From Lumbricus rubellus (taxonomy: Eukaryota; Annelida; Clitellata; Crassiclitellata; Lumbricidae), in assembly GCA_945859605.1 (NCBI GenBank), contig OX243822.1, positions 4,859,852 through 4,923,851 on the forward strand: DNA of 64,000 nt. Direction: 5' to 3'. This document shows positions 18,755 to 32,294 of this stretch, piece after piece. Numbering within the stretch: position 1 is the first letter of the stretch; every line of letters begins with the position of its first letter. The translations under genes and the position numbers were made by a program. The notes under the pieces were generated by a model. That model ran no database searches and was not told where the DNA came from. It saw only the letters and a program-made list of their open reading frames with translations.

Positions 18755-18990
18755 TGTGCACTTGTTATAGCGCCCCTTCAAGCTCAAGCTCTCTCTCTCA
18801 CACACTACTCAGAGGCGCTCCAGATTGCAGAGCGGACACTGCATCGGAGTTTCACGCGGAAGCGCTGGGCAATTGGGAGAGAAGGACTGGGCAATTGGGA
18901 ATGAAGGCCTTACGCGGCGACGTGGATTCGAACCTCGAACCTTCCGGTTCCAAGACAACGACGTCACCACTACACCACCGCACCCCACAA
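18755..18990 (-). mobile_element. tRNA-derived CORE-like SINE
   Basis: Minus-strand copy of the family at 15088: tail GTGCACTTGTTATAGCGCCC on the plus strand, tRNA-like head and B box (reverse GGATTCGAACCTCGAACC) at 18922-18940. About 20 extra bases repeat around 18870-18900. Confidence 0.85.
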
Positions 18991-20010
18991 ACATATGGAC
19001 AGCCCCTAAACGTGGCCTCGTTCATGCAGTTTTCTATTCATTCCGCGCGAGAATTTACAGATTTCATCGACGGCTAAATTATTCTTACCTTACGTGGCAG
19101 GGTTTTTTTACCTGGCAAAAAAGGGTCTTTGTCCTGCGATTGGAAGTAATTTACCATGCATGGAGGATGGCAAAGGAAAGAAGGGGTTGTGCAGTTCTAA
19201 CAATTTCTTTAAAACAGTCCTGTTCCGTGTGGTGTCAAATTCAAACGGAGGAACACATAGTGAATGATCTTAACCGATCAATTCATTGAAATAATGAGCA
19301 GGGCAGAGGTCATAGACGGTCGCTCAAATAGAAATTCGTGTTAACATTCGCACTTACCAAAATTAATGCTCACCCTTTGTGTGCTCTCAGTTTAAGACAC
19401 TGCAGTGCGATAACACTTAAAGATCATCAGCGTCGCCCTCCTCTTTTGTCCAGGCTTGGGACTAGCACCATCAGAGTGCAAATAGTGGCGAAATTTCTGC
19501 TTTTACGTCTGTTTAAACACCTTTAAATAGCTTATTTTCTCGGCTATAATTACATTAAAAATTATTCATTTTGATGAAATGGGTAATTGGACCAAAAGTA
19601 GCTAAGTGGGTTCCTATGGAAAAACGCGCCTTTTACATGTATGGTTTATTTAGCTGGCCAGAGTTCATCGTTTAAGCAATGATGAACCACAGCACGAAAT
19701 AACATCATCCCTAAACAGGAAACCATCAGTGTCAAGGCGGTCATTACGGTTCACCACTCTTGTGTTCCCGAGAGTTTCATGTTTGCGGTGAGAATTAGGT
19801 CCTCACCACTTGACATTACAGCAACATCTCTCGCTCTCGAGGCATGTGACCTCTATGATAGGTGGCCGGGTTTAAGATCACAAGTGAACAGCTATGTGTG
19901 CTTGGGCTTTAGGGTCTGTGCAACCTCTGGTAGGGAACTATATGTATACATGCCGGTGGACACAGCACAATTAGGTGCACGCGCACCCAAAGTATAGGCC
20001 CACTACTCCT
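18991..20010. other. No gene seen; short dispersed repeat
   Basis: The piece at about 19385-19480 (CGCCCTCCTCTTTTGTCC then TTGGGACTAGCACC) belongs to a dispersed family also found near 24030, 28707, 28820, 29910 (reverse), 36790, 50420 and 54870. The rest holds no supported frame. Confidence 0.5.
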
Positions 20011-20163
20011 CTCACTATATATTTAAACTGTAGCGAAGTGTCCTGCATGGTTCAGTGATATCGCTGGCGTTTCTAACAACAACTTTTGGTTAGGATAAAA
20101 GTTTCAGTGCAGCATCGGAAACCCGTTTCGGTTTCTAGATCAGAGATCGGTTTTCTTAAAGAG
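20011..20163 (+). promoter_or_regulatory. Promoter and probable non-coding first exon of phospholipase gene 1
   Basis: A TATA-like ATATATTTAAACTG (about 20016-20030) is followed about 15-25 bases on by a block (GCATGGTTCAGTGATATCG onwards) conserved upstream of all three genes (31920 and 46105). It ends at a possible donor GAG|GTATGT at 20163/20164. The matching acceptor is CAG|ATTGG at 20939/20940, just before the coding exon. Confidence 0.6.
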
Positions 20164-20973
20164 GTATGTATCGTTTTCAATGTTTTAAAACACCTTTAAA
20201 TTTGATTTAGAATTTATATTTCATGAACTATGTATACTGTCTTGCCCTTTCAGATGTTCATGCATGCATTTGTTTCAACTAAACGTCTGAAGCATCACAA
20301 TTGTTGCGGTTGCAAGTGTTGCTATTATAAATAATAATATTGATACTGTAATTATTGCTGTTGAATTGTTAGCAAAGATCTGACCAGTAGCAAAACACAA
20401 CTAGATTCTCAAATCGTGTCTCACAAGATTGTTAATTATATATAACGTAATTTTAGAACGTTAAAAAGGTATACAATGGTTATTTTTGATGTTATTATAA
20501 TTATTATAATTATTACTATTTTTATTACTACTATTATTATTATATATCATCGTTATTTAGTTTTTATGCCCCGAAGTATATAATTTTAATAACTCAGAGA
20601 CCTAAACATTAATTAATTAATCAACAACAACTACTACAACAGCAATGATAACAATAATAGCGCTAATAACAATAACAACAATAATAATAATTATAGGCCT
20701 ACCATCATCATATATTTAGCTTTTGCAGAACACGTCCAGCCACTGAACAGCAGCCTCATCAGCCACATGCAAGGCGGTTAAACCACCCGGAAAGCGGGTT
20801 GTTTTGCAGTCATTTACGATGTGTGACATTGTCTGGGTTTCACCATCATCATGATCATCATAATAACGATTTCTTGTGAAATATATCGATTAGTTTTAAT
20901 AAGTTTTAATCAAGAAAGGATTTCGTTTTTCTAAAACAGATTGGAATTCATCAAATCTTAAAGACTGGCAACA

Positions 20974-23900
20974 ATGAAGATAGTATTCTCTTCTCTCCTC
21001 ATCCTCATCCTCCTTCTTGCTGCTGAGACTGAAGCCGCTCCTCGTTTCCAAGGAAACAATAAACAGAACAATCCTATTGTCATCGGTAAGTCCTTGTATC
21101 GTAACACGATTTCAATTCCAAAAAATTATTTAATATTGATCGGCTTTCACATTACGCTCGTGAATAAACTGGTGCCCTTTGCTTGTCTTACGAGTAGCGT
21201 TTTAGAAATTTGGCGATTAGGATACTATTACGATAAATGAAAACGGAAATTCGTTGCATATTGAGCTGAACACTGTCGTCCGCAAAATTGTGTATAGCTT
21301 TTATTTGCACTACAAAGTGTTTCCGATGGCAGTGGTATGGTATTGGGAGCATAGGTATGCACTATAATAATATGCCTATAAGACAGTATATAAGTGAGTG
21401 TGATAGTTGCGTTTATCAAGATGATTAAAACGCCGAGTTTAACTTCAATTATATTTTCACCTGCAAACCCCTCAGCACCAGCACATCTACAGTAACTGTA
21501 CATGTACCTACCTTCAGTCATTCTATATTTACTTCTTATACGCTAGCTCCTCCTCGTAGCTTACGATCATGAAGCACGATAGGACCTATTAAAGCCCGAT
21601 ACTCTTTTAGCTGAGCATTATGCAGAACTGTCCTGGACTCGCATGTATTTCGCATACCTCCGCCACAAGGAATGGAATTGATTTCTTCTTTGCAATTGAC
21701 AATCACTTCTTTTCTCAAAAGAGCCGCTCAGAACTCACTATTTCTCGTCGACTTTAACCCTTTACCGGTTCATTTTTAAATTTTAAGCCCGTTCTCAGCG
21801 GATATTCTCGGGCAAACGGGTAAAAGATTAAAGCGCTTTTACATCTCACTGCATCTTCCTCTGGCGGATGACTATCCCGCCTCATAATTATTATTATTTC
21901 GATGTGACCTTGAACAGTGCACGTTTCAGAGTTAATTAGTAATAGTAATGGAGAGTTCAATTTTCACATCTTGTTTTTCAGCGAGTTTTCACTTAACTTA
22001 TAGGACACATGGAAGCTTTTAAAAAGGTGTTATAACGGTTATATTATTTTGATCGAGGGTTCGACGACATTATTATCATGGTAAAATTCGCCGCGTTGTC
22101 ATCGAATCAACATTGCATTGTAGCATGTTTTAAGAAGAGAAAAAACATTCATCGCTGCACTTTGCGATAGCAAAATCATGTAATTATGATACATGTAAAT
22201 AATTAAGAATTTCATTCAAATTACTTGGACAGGTTAAAAAATTATACGAAATAATATTTATCTGTCTCTTTGTGATTTTTTTGCAGTTCCCGGAGTCGCT
22301 GGAAACCGATTGATGGCACAACTGAACAAGACGCATTCGGAACATATCGGCTGTAAGCGTCACTCGGATTGGTATGACCTCTGGGTCGATGTAAAACAGT
22401 TGACCTTTGCCCTCCACTGTTTCATCGAAAACGCCAAGTGAGTGCAGCTGTCAGTCTCGAATTTGATCATCTGGGCAGGGATTTTTAAATGGCGCTATAT
22501 AAACTATGAATCATTGATAATTGATTATTGATTATTGTCTATTAATTATTTACCGTTGATCATTGCTTATTGATTATATTGATAATTGATTATTGATAAT
22601 TGATTATTGATTATTGAATATTGATTTTCGGTATTTGATTATTGACGATTACGACGGCAAACACGACGATTATGATGACGATTATGATGACGATGACGGT
22701 GACTGTGACGATGACGACGGCCACTATGTCTTTCGTTCTAGACTGAGCTACGACCCAGTGACGAGAAAGACGCAAAACACTGATGGGGTTGAAATCCAAG
22801 TACCTGGCTTCGGTGAAACAGAAACCATTGAATGGCTGGACACGCTACACGTCCCGGGAAGTAAGCATTAGATAATTCTCTTATTATTATTATCATCATC
22901 GTCGTCGTCGTCGTCGTCACCGTCATCGTCATCGTCATATCATCATCATCATCATCATTATCATCATCATCATCATTATTATTGGGTGAATTTTTGAAAA
23001 GAAGAATGCTCAAGCTTATTATAAGGGGAAATTAATATCAAACAGAGCAAATGCTATACGCCAAATGAACTGTTATCATGCAGGGAAATAAGATAAAATA
23101 AGAAAAGAATATTCTTTAATTCGCTTATTGGTAACCACCTGATTTACAGACATGGTACAATAAAATGAAATAACTATAGTAATGTATAAATGAGTCCAAT
23201 TAATTTCCATGTTTTCAGAAGAATGTATAAAGTTGAAAGTCTGCATAGTTGATATCGAAAAGTATTTTTTGATTTCATTCGTATGTACGTCCATTTGAGA
23301 AGAGCATGGCCTGAAAATCACCAGGATCAACACAGTAGGCTACTCCACGATGACCGTCCGAGAGAAAGAGAGGACCAAAGATCCAGTACCAAAGTTGTCC
23401 ACTTTTGAAGAGGAAGAGTAAATAGTAAATACAATACTATAGATCGCACATGGATCCTGTGACCAAATATCAACTCGTACAACACCTGTGACTTAGGCCT
23501 ATTATACGTACGAGGCGTACAATGTACATAACGTTGACTTGGGTCGGGAGCGCTACTGAATCTGTGAGCGGCGCTTTATAAATGTTCAATTACAATTACA
23601 GTTACAATTACAATTGCTATACATCTTTGCTTTATAGTTAATAGTCTGATCAATTCCCTCATCAAGAGTAGTGGCGTAGTTGATACTTTACTAGGTATTC
23701 AAGTTTTTTAGTTTCTTCTGTGAGATGCAATAAATTATTATGGTAGGAAATTGCTACATTTACAATGCAATACTTCAGCATGGTTAATAATTATTGGTCC
23801 TTGGTGTTTTATTTTCAGCTGAGTATATGAGCTCATTGGTAGAGTTTCTCGTCAATCAGCACGATTACGTCAGAGGCGTTTCCGTACGTGGCGCCCCCTA

Positions 23901-26900
23901 TGACTTCCGCCATTCACCGAGTACGTATGAGAAGAACATAATGATTGATACTGGTTGTAATTTGTATCACAATGTTTGATGCTATAGTATTATGACAACA
24001 ATAATGTTTTATAGAGCAGATGATAAACGTCGACCCCCACTTTCCTTCAGACTTGGGACTGGTACTTCCAGAGTAGTTGCGGGGTTGATGGCTTTGCTGA
24101 GACTGCAAGTGTTAAAAAAACTTTTCACTGTGAGATGTGTCGACAGAAAATAATAGAGCGGAATAGAATAGAAAATAATTAAATAGAATTGAATAGAGTG
24201 GAATGGACAGGACTGGAATGGAATTAAATAAAATGCAGTGGATTGCACTAGAATAGAATAGATTAGAGCGGAATATAATATAACAAAATGAGAAGGAATA
24301 GAAAAGAATATTGATAAACTAGAATGGAATAGAATAGAATGGGGTATGGTAGAGTATGGAAGGGTTTGGGATAGGGTAGAATGGGGTAGGGTACGGTAGG
24401 GTAGTATATGTATGGTAGGGTGTGGTAGGGTATGGTATGATAAGGTAGCGTAGAGTAGAGTAGCGTAGAGTAGAGTAGAGTAGAGTAGAGTAAAGTAGAG
24501 TAAAGTAAAGTAGAGTAAAGTAAAGTTGAGTAGAGTAGAGAAGAGTAGAGTAGAGTAGAGTAGAGTAAAGTAGAGTAAAGTAAAGTAGAGTAGAGTAGAG
24601 TGAAAGAGAATAAAATAGAAGGATTTTTTCATCTTAGATGTAGGATTGTATGTGCTTAAAGATGCTTCTACATCCAAAATAATTATAATTATAGCAGCAG
24701 ACCAACAAATTATATAGGCCTACAATGTGTACGTTGCCGTAATTGTGCACCGCTCGCATTTGCAATCTTCGAGTCAAGCCCAAAGGTAACGAATAGCGCT
24801 ATATAATTGTCCAATCGCTCGACTTTAGCGACATCTAGCAACGATGCTGTTTATTATTTGCAGACGAGATGTCTGAATATTTCGCTGCTCTAAAGCGACT
24901 TATTGAAAGCACGTACGCGACTAATTCCAACATGCGGGTCATCCTGATGGGGCACAGCATGGGCAACGACTACATCCTTTACTTTCTCAACCGTCAGTCG
25001 CAGGCGTGGAAGGACAAGTATATAAAGTCGTTTGTCTCGATCGCAGGACCTTACGGCGGATCGGTCAAGGCTCTAAAGCTGCTTGCATCAGGTATAGGCC
25101 TACAGTACACGGCTTATCTTATAAAGTTCTAGAAGATCAATCCTTACACACCTTTTTAAATCTTATTATTCTGAAATTTAACGTCACCCCATGATAAAAA
25201 TGGCTGTTAATGGCGTTGTAGCACATCGTGAAATTTGCTAATGAATAATAATAATATTGCCGTCAAATTTCCGGAAACGGAAAAAAATAAAGTAACTAAA
25301 AGAAGAAAGGCAGAAACTGCTGAACAGTTAATGCAAAAGTGAACGGAAATACGTTGAAAACTTTAAAGACGTCAAAGATGTCGTTAAACTTCTGAATAAT
25401 GATAATAAACGGTTGCTGGTGACAAACCTTTTTAAATATTCATGTTAGTTCTATAAATTATAAGTATTTTATACGGCGGATCGGTAGAAAATCCTTTAGC
25501 AACTTCGTCAGGATCCGTTTATGCGACCCTTACACGCCCTTTAAATATTTGTATTAGTCCCATATTATACTGTAAAAGTGCTGTATTATATTATCCCAAA
25601 TAAATTTCTGTCGAGGGTGATGGCCTCTGTTGTCAAAGGCCCTCGTCAAATCTGGATCCATCCATCCAACAGCAAGACCAAAACCAGTTTTTGCCGACGT
25701 CAACGGCCTCTGTTGCCATAAGTTGTATGATATGCTATATACAGATCATCCTAGCTCCTTCGCAGCAAGAAATCTGCAACAAGCCGAAAACAACTAAATT
25801 AGACGACTTTTCTTGTCATAATTATCAGTTATCGTTTTGAATAATTGTTTCATAAAACAGCTCATAGCAAACCTTTTTAAAGCGTTTAATCTGCCTATAT
25901 ATAGAAAGAGAAGCGAAACATAAAGTTACTTTCTGCTGTATTCTAATCTTCCAACAATCTTAATTTCCAACACTAAACATCGTTCACCCGAGCAGCCGTC
26001 GGTCTAGCTCCTCGTCTTACTCTCCCGATCGTGACCTCTGCTTGTCGACTTTGTTTTGAAGAACGCATATACATGGTATTGCTGCCCGCTGCCATCCCAG
26101 AGGTCTTCCAATCAGCAGATGGCGTTGGTAAAGCGAGTAATAGGACGCGACTGTAGTAGCTTGAGCAGCAGAATGTGATGAGTGCCGTCCTGTTGGCGGC
26201 CGACAGTTAAATTCGACTAATGCAAGAACTTATGTTTGTATGTGCAATTGTTATAGCACCCCTTCAAGCCCGCTACTCAGAGGCGCCCCCGACTACAGCG
26301 CGAACACTGCAACGGAGTTTCACGCCGAAGCGCAGAGCAATTGCGAGTGAGTGACTTGCCAAAGGTACCTGCGCGGCGAACTGAGGTGGATTCGAACCTG
26401 ATAGGCAGCGAACATACCCACTACACTACCGCGCCCCACAATGTGATGGGTTCATGTATACGAGTTTGGAAATAAGCGCAGATTCTCAAGCACCTATAAT
26501 TAATAATATATTAATTAATAGACTAACAAGTAAACGTCATTCTAACGCATTGTAGGCGATGATCTCGCCATCAAAATCGTACGAACCCTTGTCTTTCGTG
26601 AAATGGAAAGATCGCTGCCGAGTTCGATGTTTCTGATGCCATGCGATAATTACTGGAGCGGAACAGAGATCTTGGTCTACGGTCCACTCAGGAACTACAC
26701 GGTGAACGACTACAAGCAGTTCTTCACAGATATTGACCACCCAACTGGTTACTTTATGCGACAGGACACGGAAAATCTCATGAAAGTAAGACCATGAACG
26801 TCCTATACAGGCTCCACTGCAAGCAGTGATTAACGTTAGCTGTCTCCGAGAGATATATAAGAATAGATAAATAGTTAAAAAGGTGTCCGATTTTGTCGCT

Positions 26901-28284
26901 ACAAATGCTGGTGTAGTTTTGTAATTGTAATTTGTGGCAATAATTGTTACTTCCAGTTATAATTTATAAATAATTATTATTGTTAATTCTAATTGTAATC
27001 GTAATTTTTAATCATCATTGTGATGTCTGACTATAAATTATGATCGCAATTGGTAAGTGTATTGTGAGTTTTAATTTGTAAGCCAAGTCAGTTATTAGTT
27101 GTTGTAATTTGCAATGACATGTGATAAGACCTGTTAGTAAGATGCTCAAGGTATTCCGTGACTTGAACTTAAAAGAGACCGATTAACGTCAGCTGGTTCT
27201 TAGAAATACATAAACAAAGATAAATTCTTTAAAAAGGGTGTCGAAGATGGTTCCACCGAAGGCTGATGTTGACATTCACAATATTAAATTTCGGAGAATA
27301 CGATACTTGTAGCATCGGGAAAACATCTACAAATTTTTCAGAAAGTTCTGCATGTAACACATCCTCGTAAAATTAGTTAAATGTAACAAGGTGCGCTCTG
27401 CCAGCCTAAAGTCTTGAAACAAAAAACTGAATTATCCAAACCTTAGCTTTAACAATTCTATCCGAAAGAAGGCTTTCAACTGCGGTTATGTGTATTGCCA
27501 ACTATTCTAAATTTCTGAAATTTCTTTATGATGTTAGGAACGTTCGACATAATTATCATAGACCTTTTCAAGGTCAATAAAAACTGCTAAATCATGTTCC
27601 TTGTATAATTATGACGTTTTAAGAATAGCATCCTGAAGTTGAAGAATTTTATCAACCGTACACGACAGATTTGAATTACATGAAGGCTTATCTTGTATAT
27701 ATAAGACAAAGATACATCTTAAATGAGGTATGCGAATGATTGTACTTCTACAATAAATGATATATTTAAAGAGGTGTGCAAAATCAGCTCTTTGAATCCC
27801 CACCTTCCCTGTCTTATTTCCATCCTTTTTAAATTCATATAGAACTGGTTGTACATTGCAGCGTCTTCAAGCCCCTGGTGTCGAAGTCCACTGTCTCCAC
27901 GGGTCCAACGTCAGCACCATCGCCTCCATGTCCTACGCGGACTACACCAACGCTTCCAAGACCAACAACTCCACGGAGCCCCAACCGAATGCGTCCATGA
28001 ATCAACCAATGGACCCAGCGACATACGATGCCATTGCGCCATACGCGGACCCAACGCAGTATCGGGACTTGAATAGCAAGCCTCGCAAGTGGTATGACCA
28101 TCCGCCGACAGTCATCTACGGTGATGGGGATGGCACGGTGAACATAAGGAGCCTGGAAGGATGCCGGGGGTGGGCGGAAAACCAGAGAGAGCCGTTTAAC
28201 TGGCGGCAGTTTCCCGGTGAGGACCACATGTCTGTAATAGGCAGCCAAGGACTGAAAGACTATCTTACATCCATACTCAGTTAA
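20974..28284 (+). CDS. PLA2G15-like: Lysosomal phospholipase A2 (group XV) gene 1, seven coding exons
   Basis: Coding exons: 20974-21085, 22287-22437, 22742-22860, 23819-23920, 24864-25091, 26556-26785 and 27862-28284, with GT-AG junctions and matching phases, giving 454 residues. The N-terminus is a signal peptide (MKIVFSSLL to AETEA). NPIVIVPGVAGN opens the alpha/beta hydrolase fold. The nucleophile is Ser193 in GHSMG. Asp404 (or 402) in YGDGDGTVN and His436 in GEDHM complete the triad. GAPYDFRHSPNE, QAWKDKYIKSFVS and FMRQDTEN are hallmarks of the LCAT/group XV family, lysosomal enzymes that cleave phospholipid acyl chains and transfer them to ceramide. Cysteines in IGCKRH and ALHCF match the conserved lid-region disulfide. 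The last exon has a glycosylation-rich insert. First of three tandem copies. Confidence 0.93.
21758..21827. mobile_element. Tiny TTAA-flanked MITE (gene 1, intron 1)
   Basis: TTAA at 21754-21757 and 21828-21831 flank imperfect inverted ends CCCTTTACCGG / AACGGGTAAAAGA. Weaker than the copies at 13337 and 42908. Confidence 0.5.
22644..22727 (+). repeat. (GAY)n tract before exon 3, gene 1
   Basis: GAC/GAT triplets run to within 15 bases of the exon 3 acceptor. Genes 2 and 3 have the same tract, longer, at the same place. A (CAT/CGT)n run follows in intron 3 (22894-22981). Confidence 0.8.
24145..24622. repeat. Pentanucleotide array in intron 4, gene 1
   Basis: Degenerate AGAAT / AGTAG units fill about 480 bases. 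Related arrays sit in intron 4 of gene 2 (37055-37320) and gene 3 (50606-50735), so the array predates the gene duplication. Confidence 0.85.
25469..25511 (+). pseudogene. Decayed copy of the end of exon 5, gene 1
   Basis: TACGGCGGATCGGT and a terminal CGTCAGG match the last 40 bases of exon 5 (25052-25091), including the splice-site region. The GT donor is lost. Flanking intron sequence (CCCTTACACGCC) also matches that after the real exon. Confidence 0.65.
25590..25725 (+). repeat. Hairpin repeat, subfamily B, plus a partial copy
   Basis: Full copy 25590-25671 (GAGGGT loop GGCCCTC) and a second partial core at 25692-25722 (GTCAACGGCCTCTGTTGCC). Confidence 0.7.
26238..26441 (-). mobile_element. 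tRNA-derived CORE-like SINE (gene 1, intron 5)
   Basis: Minus-strand copy of the family at 15088; reverse B box GGATTCGAACC at 26387-26397 and the TTATAGCACCCCTTCAAG end at 26250. Confidence 0.8.
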
Positions 28285-30550
28285 CGGGGTTTCATCTAGA
28301 TAGGTATGGCTTTAAAGTTTAAACTGAACAATGGCAGATTGACCTTGGGTGTTAATAATATTATTAGTATCGCAATTATCAATTGTAATTGTTAACTGTA
28401 ATTGCTAATTGAAGTTGTTCTTTGCAATTGTCGATTGCAATTATCAATAATTGTAATCGTTGATTGTAATTGTAATTGTCAAGTGTAATTTTTACTTGCG
28501 TATCTTAATTGCAACTTTTATTTGCATTTATAATTGTAATTGTTGATTTTAAGAGTTAATCGTAATGTATTATATTGTAATGATTAATAATTGTATACAA
28601 AAGCAGAGATTTTCATCACCCTCTCCTTCTACCTCTTCCTCTCTTCCTTACGCCCCTCTCCCTCTCCCTAACTGCCTCTTTTCTTCTCTAATCTCTTCCT
28701 CTTTCCATGTCGTCACCCTCCTCTTTTATCCATGGTTTGGGACTGGCACTTCTGTGTTAGTTAGTTAGTTAGTTAGTTGTTGCCTTAGCGATACAGCGTC
28801 TTCACAAAGATGATTAGCGTTGCCCTCCTCTTTTCCACTGACTTGGGACTAGCTAGCGCCTCTTAGGAGTCCTCTTGAAGGGGCACTACGTAAATGTACG
28901 ATTACAATTACAATTACCCGGACATAAAACAGTGACTCACAAAACTGTCCGTTATAGAAGTAGATTAAACACCTTTAGTATCTTCTTCTCTCCTCCATCA
29001 GGCGTTTGCTAACGATGAGTCAACGGCCATTGATGTCATAGGACGACGTTAAACTGTGGAATAAATAAATAAGATCTGTGTCAAACAATTTTTTTCGAGG
29101 GCAATGGCCTCTGTTGTTATAATCCCTCGTCAAATTTCGATCCTTCCATGAGGACTGTACTCGACTCCTTCAGTTCTTTCTCTGAGGGTATACCCACGGC
29201 TGTTCTCATATCCATATCCATTTCTTCCAGATCTTGACGTACTGTACGTTGTCCATCCATGTCTCCATCTGTTGTCCCCCGGCTCCGTTTTCTTGTATAC
29301 ATGTAGCTAAACACCTTTAAATCAGTGTTAGACGCATTTATAATAATGCATTTTTTAACGTAATAAATTCATTTTTATCCAATACCGCTGCAGTAACCAT
29401 GGAATCATACTCGATTACTCGATAGCCTGTTACGAAGCTCTGATATAATAGAGTGCTTGCAACCATCAGGGCCGTGGACTCCCTAATTCAAAACTGTCCA
29501 CTGACTAAAGTTGGATCCTTCAGTCCAAGACCCATGCGGACCGATGTTTTTAGCGGAGCATAATAAATGGACGATCATTTAACCGTTTAATTTGTAGGAA
29601 ATTGAATGTAAAATGCAGAAAGGCAGAATTTGTTTTTTCTCTGCAGTTATTAAAAGGTTATATATTAGATGCCTAAATCCACAAAAGACAGAAACACCGA
29701 GAAATAAACATACATGCATTAAGAATACATTTAGCTGACTTGTTAAAGCTCATTGCGGAGAGTTTGATCCACCGCCCTAACTCGGTAAATTTGAACACCT
29801 TTGAAACAGTTACACATTAAGCTATATTAAAATAGAAACGAAAAATTGTTATCTGACAGATTTCGTCTACTTACCTGTATTTCGTGCCTATTGGAACCCA
29901 ACCACAGTTAGCACTCTGACGGTGCCAGTCCCAAGTGTGGCTAAAGGAGGAGGGTGACGGGCTAATGACCTTTGCTATCAAGCAGTGTCGTTAACTCTGA
30001 AACAACCTGCCAAATACGAATAATGACAGCAAAAATTAAAAAACTATGCCATGCATAATAATTATAAGAGTGGAAGCATCTTATATTATTTTAACGTCGT
30101 AATAATCATCGCATTTAGATTGAACGACTTGTTAACGCAATTAATTCAGTTCTATGGAAATGGTCAAATGGATCAGCCGCAGCTATGGAATAATGCTGGA
30201 CTCCGCGTTAGCCTATACGAGGCGATAGGCAAAGCTGTACTCGAGGGTATGCGCGTTTACACAGCGTTTATAGCCTACTCATCTTTAAAAATAAATGTGT
30301 GCTTTAGTGTACGTATAGACCTACTTACAATGTAGTGTCGTAAATGATCATAGGCTATAAATGCGCCTGTGACCTAGCATACACCATGCCAAACAAATTT
30401 CTGTCAAGGGCAACGGTCTATATTGTCATTAAGCCCTCGTCAAATCCGGATCCATCCAATAATAATTATTTAATTTACAAGTAAAAAAACCTATGTTGTC
30501 ATATTAAGCCCTCGTCATATCCGTATCCTTCCATCCACCAGTGATTTACT
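28285..30550. other. Downstream flank of gene 1: duplicated AT-rich and repeat sequence
   Basis: 28370-28560 is a degenerate AATTGTAATTG repeat that also follows genes 2 (41640-41790) and 3 (54510-54760). 28606-28760 is matched at 54780-54920, so the duplicated unit ran at least 450 bases past the stop. Hairpin-repeat copies lie at about 29078-29152 and 30386-30466, with a partial second core at 30491-30540. The Leu/Pro-rich frame at 28565 is low complexity. No gene seen. Confidence 0.6.
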
Positions 30551-30555
30551 GGCTC

Positions 30556-30775
30556 GCTGAGCTACATCGGTAAAAGCGCTGGCCGCGCGTATGGGCGCGA
30601 CTCTGTGAAAGAGAGCGTGCGAGTCGCGGTTCGCTTCCCGAAGATGGCTATCTGAGAGATTCGAAATCCAAATATCGGGCTAGTACGGTCCGCCCACGGG
30701 GACCTAAATGGCGTGGGGACACTAATCATCTTTGACAAGTATGGCAATGTTGTTAAACATGTAACAACAATACCA
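30556..30775 (+). mobile_element. tRNA-derived SINE
   Basis: A box-like TGAGCTACATCGG and B box GGTTCGCTTCCC; the tail GACACTAATCATCTTTGACA is shared with the SINE at 12905 despite a different head. Confidence 0.7.
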
Positions 30776-30939
30776 GTGATTTGACGTCGGCCAGAGTTCC
30801 GCGGCAGTTTGATGGAGGATTTTATGTCACCAACTGAAGATACTAATCACAAAGGTTTTAGCAGCGAATAGATTCTTTCACAAATTTCAGTCATTCCTGC
30901 TTAAAATAACATCACTACGTTAATGCATTGTTGTTTTAT

Positions 30940-31310
30940 AATTATAATTATGTTATTGTTGCTCTATATTATTATGTCGTTATAGTACTTGTTATTCGGA
31001 AGGCACATGTATGCATCATATGGGAATCTATAAGCATAGATTGTTTACACGGCACGATCACAAACCAGGCATTTTATCAGTAATGTTTTTAAACTACTTG
31101 AACTGTTCTGAACAAACAGCATCTGCTTAGCACTAGACCATCGACTTGTTTTGTTTATTAATTCTTTTCATCCGTTCATTTTTAGGCATGTATTTATAAT
31201 GTGATACAATAGACTGCACCAGAAGTTTGGTTATTCTTCTTTTCATTCGTTCATTTTTAGGCATGTATTTATAATGTGATGCAATAGACTGCACCAGAAG
31301 TACTAGCAAC
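30940..31310 (+). repeat. Interspersed repeat, inverted copy at 44.2 kb
   Basis: Matches 44190-44530 in reverse orientation (CTGGTGCAGTCTATTG and CTTATTCGGAAGGC anchors). An 80-base portion (31161-31300) is tandemly doubled here only. Confidence 0.8.
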
Positions 31311-31679
31311 GTACATTTAATCAAGTATTTTGCATTATAACAAATTACAAGCTGCGACTGTAGGCTGTATATAATGTTTATATCTTGAAATACTGGGCGG
31401 GTGAAACGAGTGTTCCACGAGCAAAATCGTGCTTCGAGAAAGGTTCCCCCCATAGGAAAAGGTTGAAGACCACTTATCTAAGTAATAATTATCTAGGCCT
31501 TACTCTGTTAGTAGGGCTACGCCATTAAATTCTCTCGTCATTGGAGTTTCCATTTACGAAAGGACTATTTTCATCGATCTAACCTCAATTTAAGCAAGAA
31601 AATGCCTCCGTCAATCCACTCCATTTAATCAAAAATTGGTTGACGAACCAATTCTTGATTAAATAATGAAAATTTCTCG

Positions 31680-32060
31680 ATGAAAATAGAAGCTATCTCA
31701 GAATAAAGTCTCCGGGGAGGATCTATTCTGAAACAGATCCTCCAGGAGGAGAATCTTTTCGAAATAGAGTCACTGGGGGATACTTTTAGATGGGGGGGAC
31801 TCTGCCACGCGACACCAGCAGAAACAGCAAAATTATGTGCATGCGAAACGCGCACCCATAGTAGGCTATTGGCCTATTGGCCGACACCGATCAGTAGGCT
31901 ACATTGTTTAAAATATGCGAATTTCCCTGCGTGGTTCATTGGTATCGTTGGCGTTTCTACTGCAGCAGCTTCTGGTTATGATAAAGAGTTTCAGTGCAGC
32001 ATCTAGAACCGGTTCCATCTTCCAAATCATAGGTCGGGTTTTTTTAAAATAGAGTTAGGT
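31680..32060 (+). promoter_or_regulatory. Promoter region and probable non-coding first exon, gene 2
   Basis: 31680-31860 matches 45880-46070 upstream of gene 3 (GCGACACCAGCAGAAACAG). A TATA-like TGTTTAAAATAT at 31905 precedes the block GCGTGGTTCATTGGTATCG conserved in all three genes. The first-exon donor is less clear than in gene 1 (TTAG|GTTATG). Confidence 0.55.
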
Positions 32061-32294
32061 TATGTATCGTTTTCAATGTTTTAAAACAATCTTAAATTTT
32101 ATTTCGAATGTAGATTTCGTGGACTAAACTTGCCGTTTTAGAAGTATGTGGTTCGAGTAAAACGTCTTTCGCGTCACAATTATTGCTGTTGTTTCAATTA
32201 TTGACATTGCTATGGTCTCAACAGAACATTGTTGCTTACAATTGTGTGACATGGATCGTTGACTGAAATGCACTTGTACATTAGGGGCCAGGTT

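Noticed and set aside
24009..24677. 222-codon minus-strand frame rich in Leu, Tyr, Phe, Ser, Thr
   Set aside because: Translation of a pentanucleotide array in intron 4; matches nothing beyond its own repeat.
30051..30335. 94-codon open frame between genes 1 and 2
   Set aside because: AT-rich, no splice context, no repeat or family resemblance; consistent with chance.
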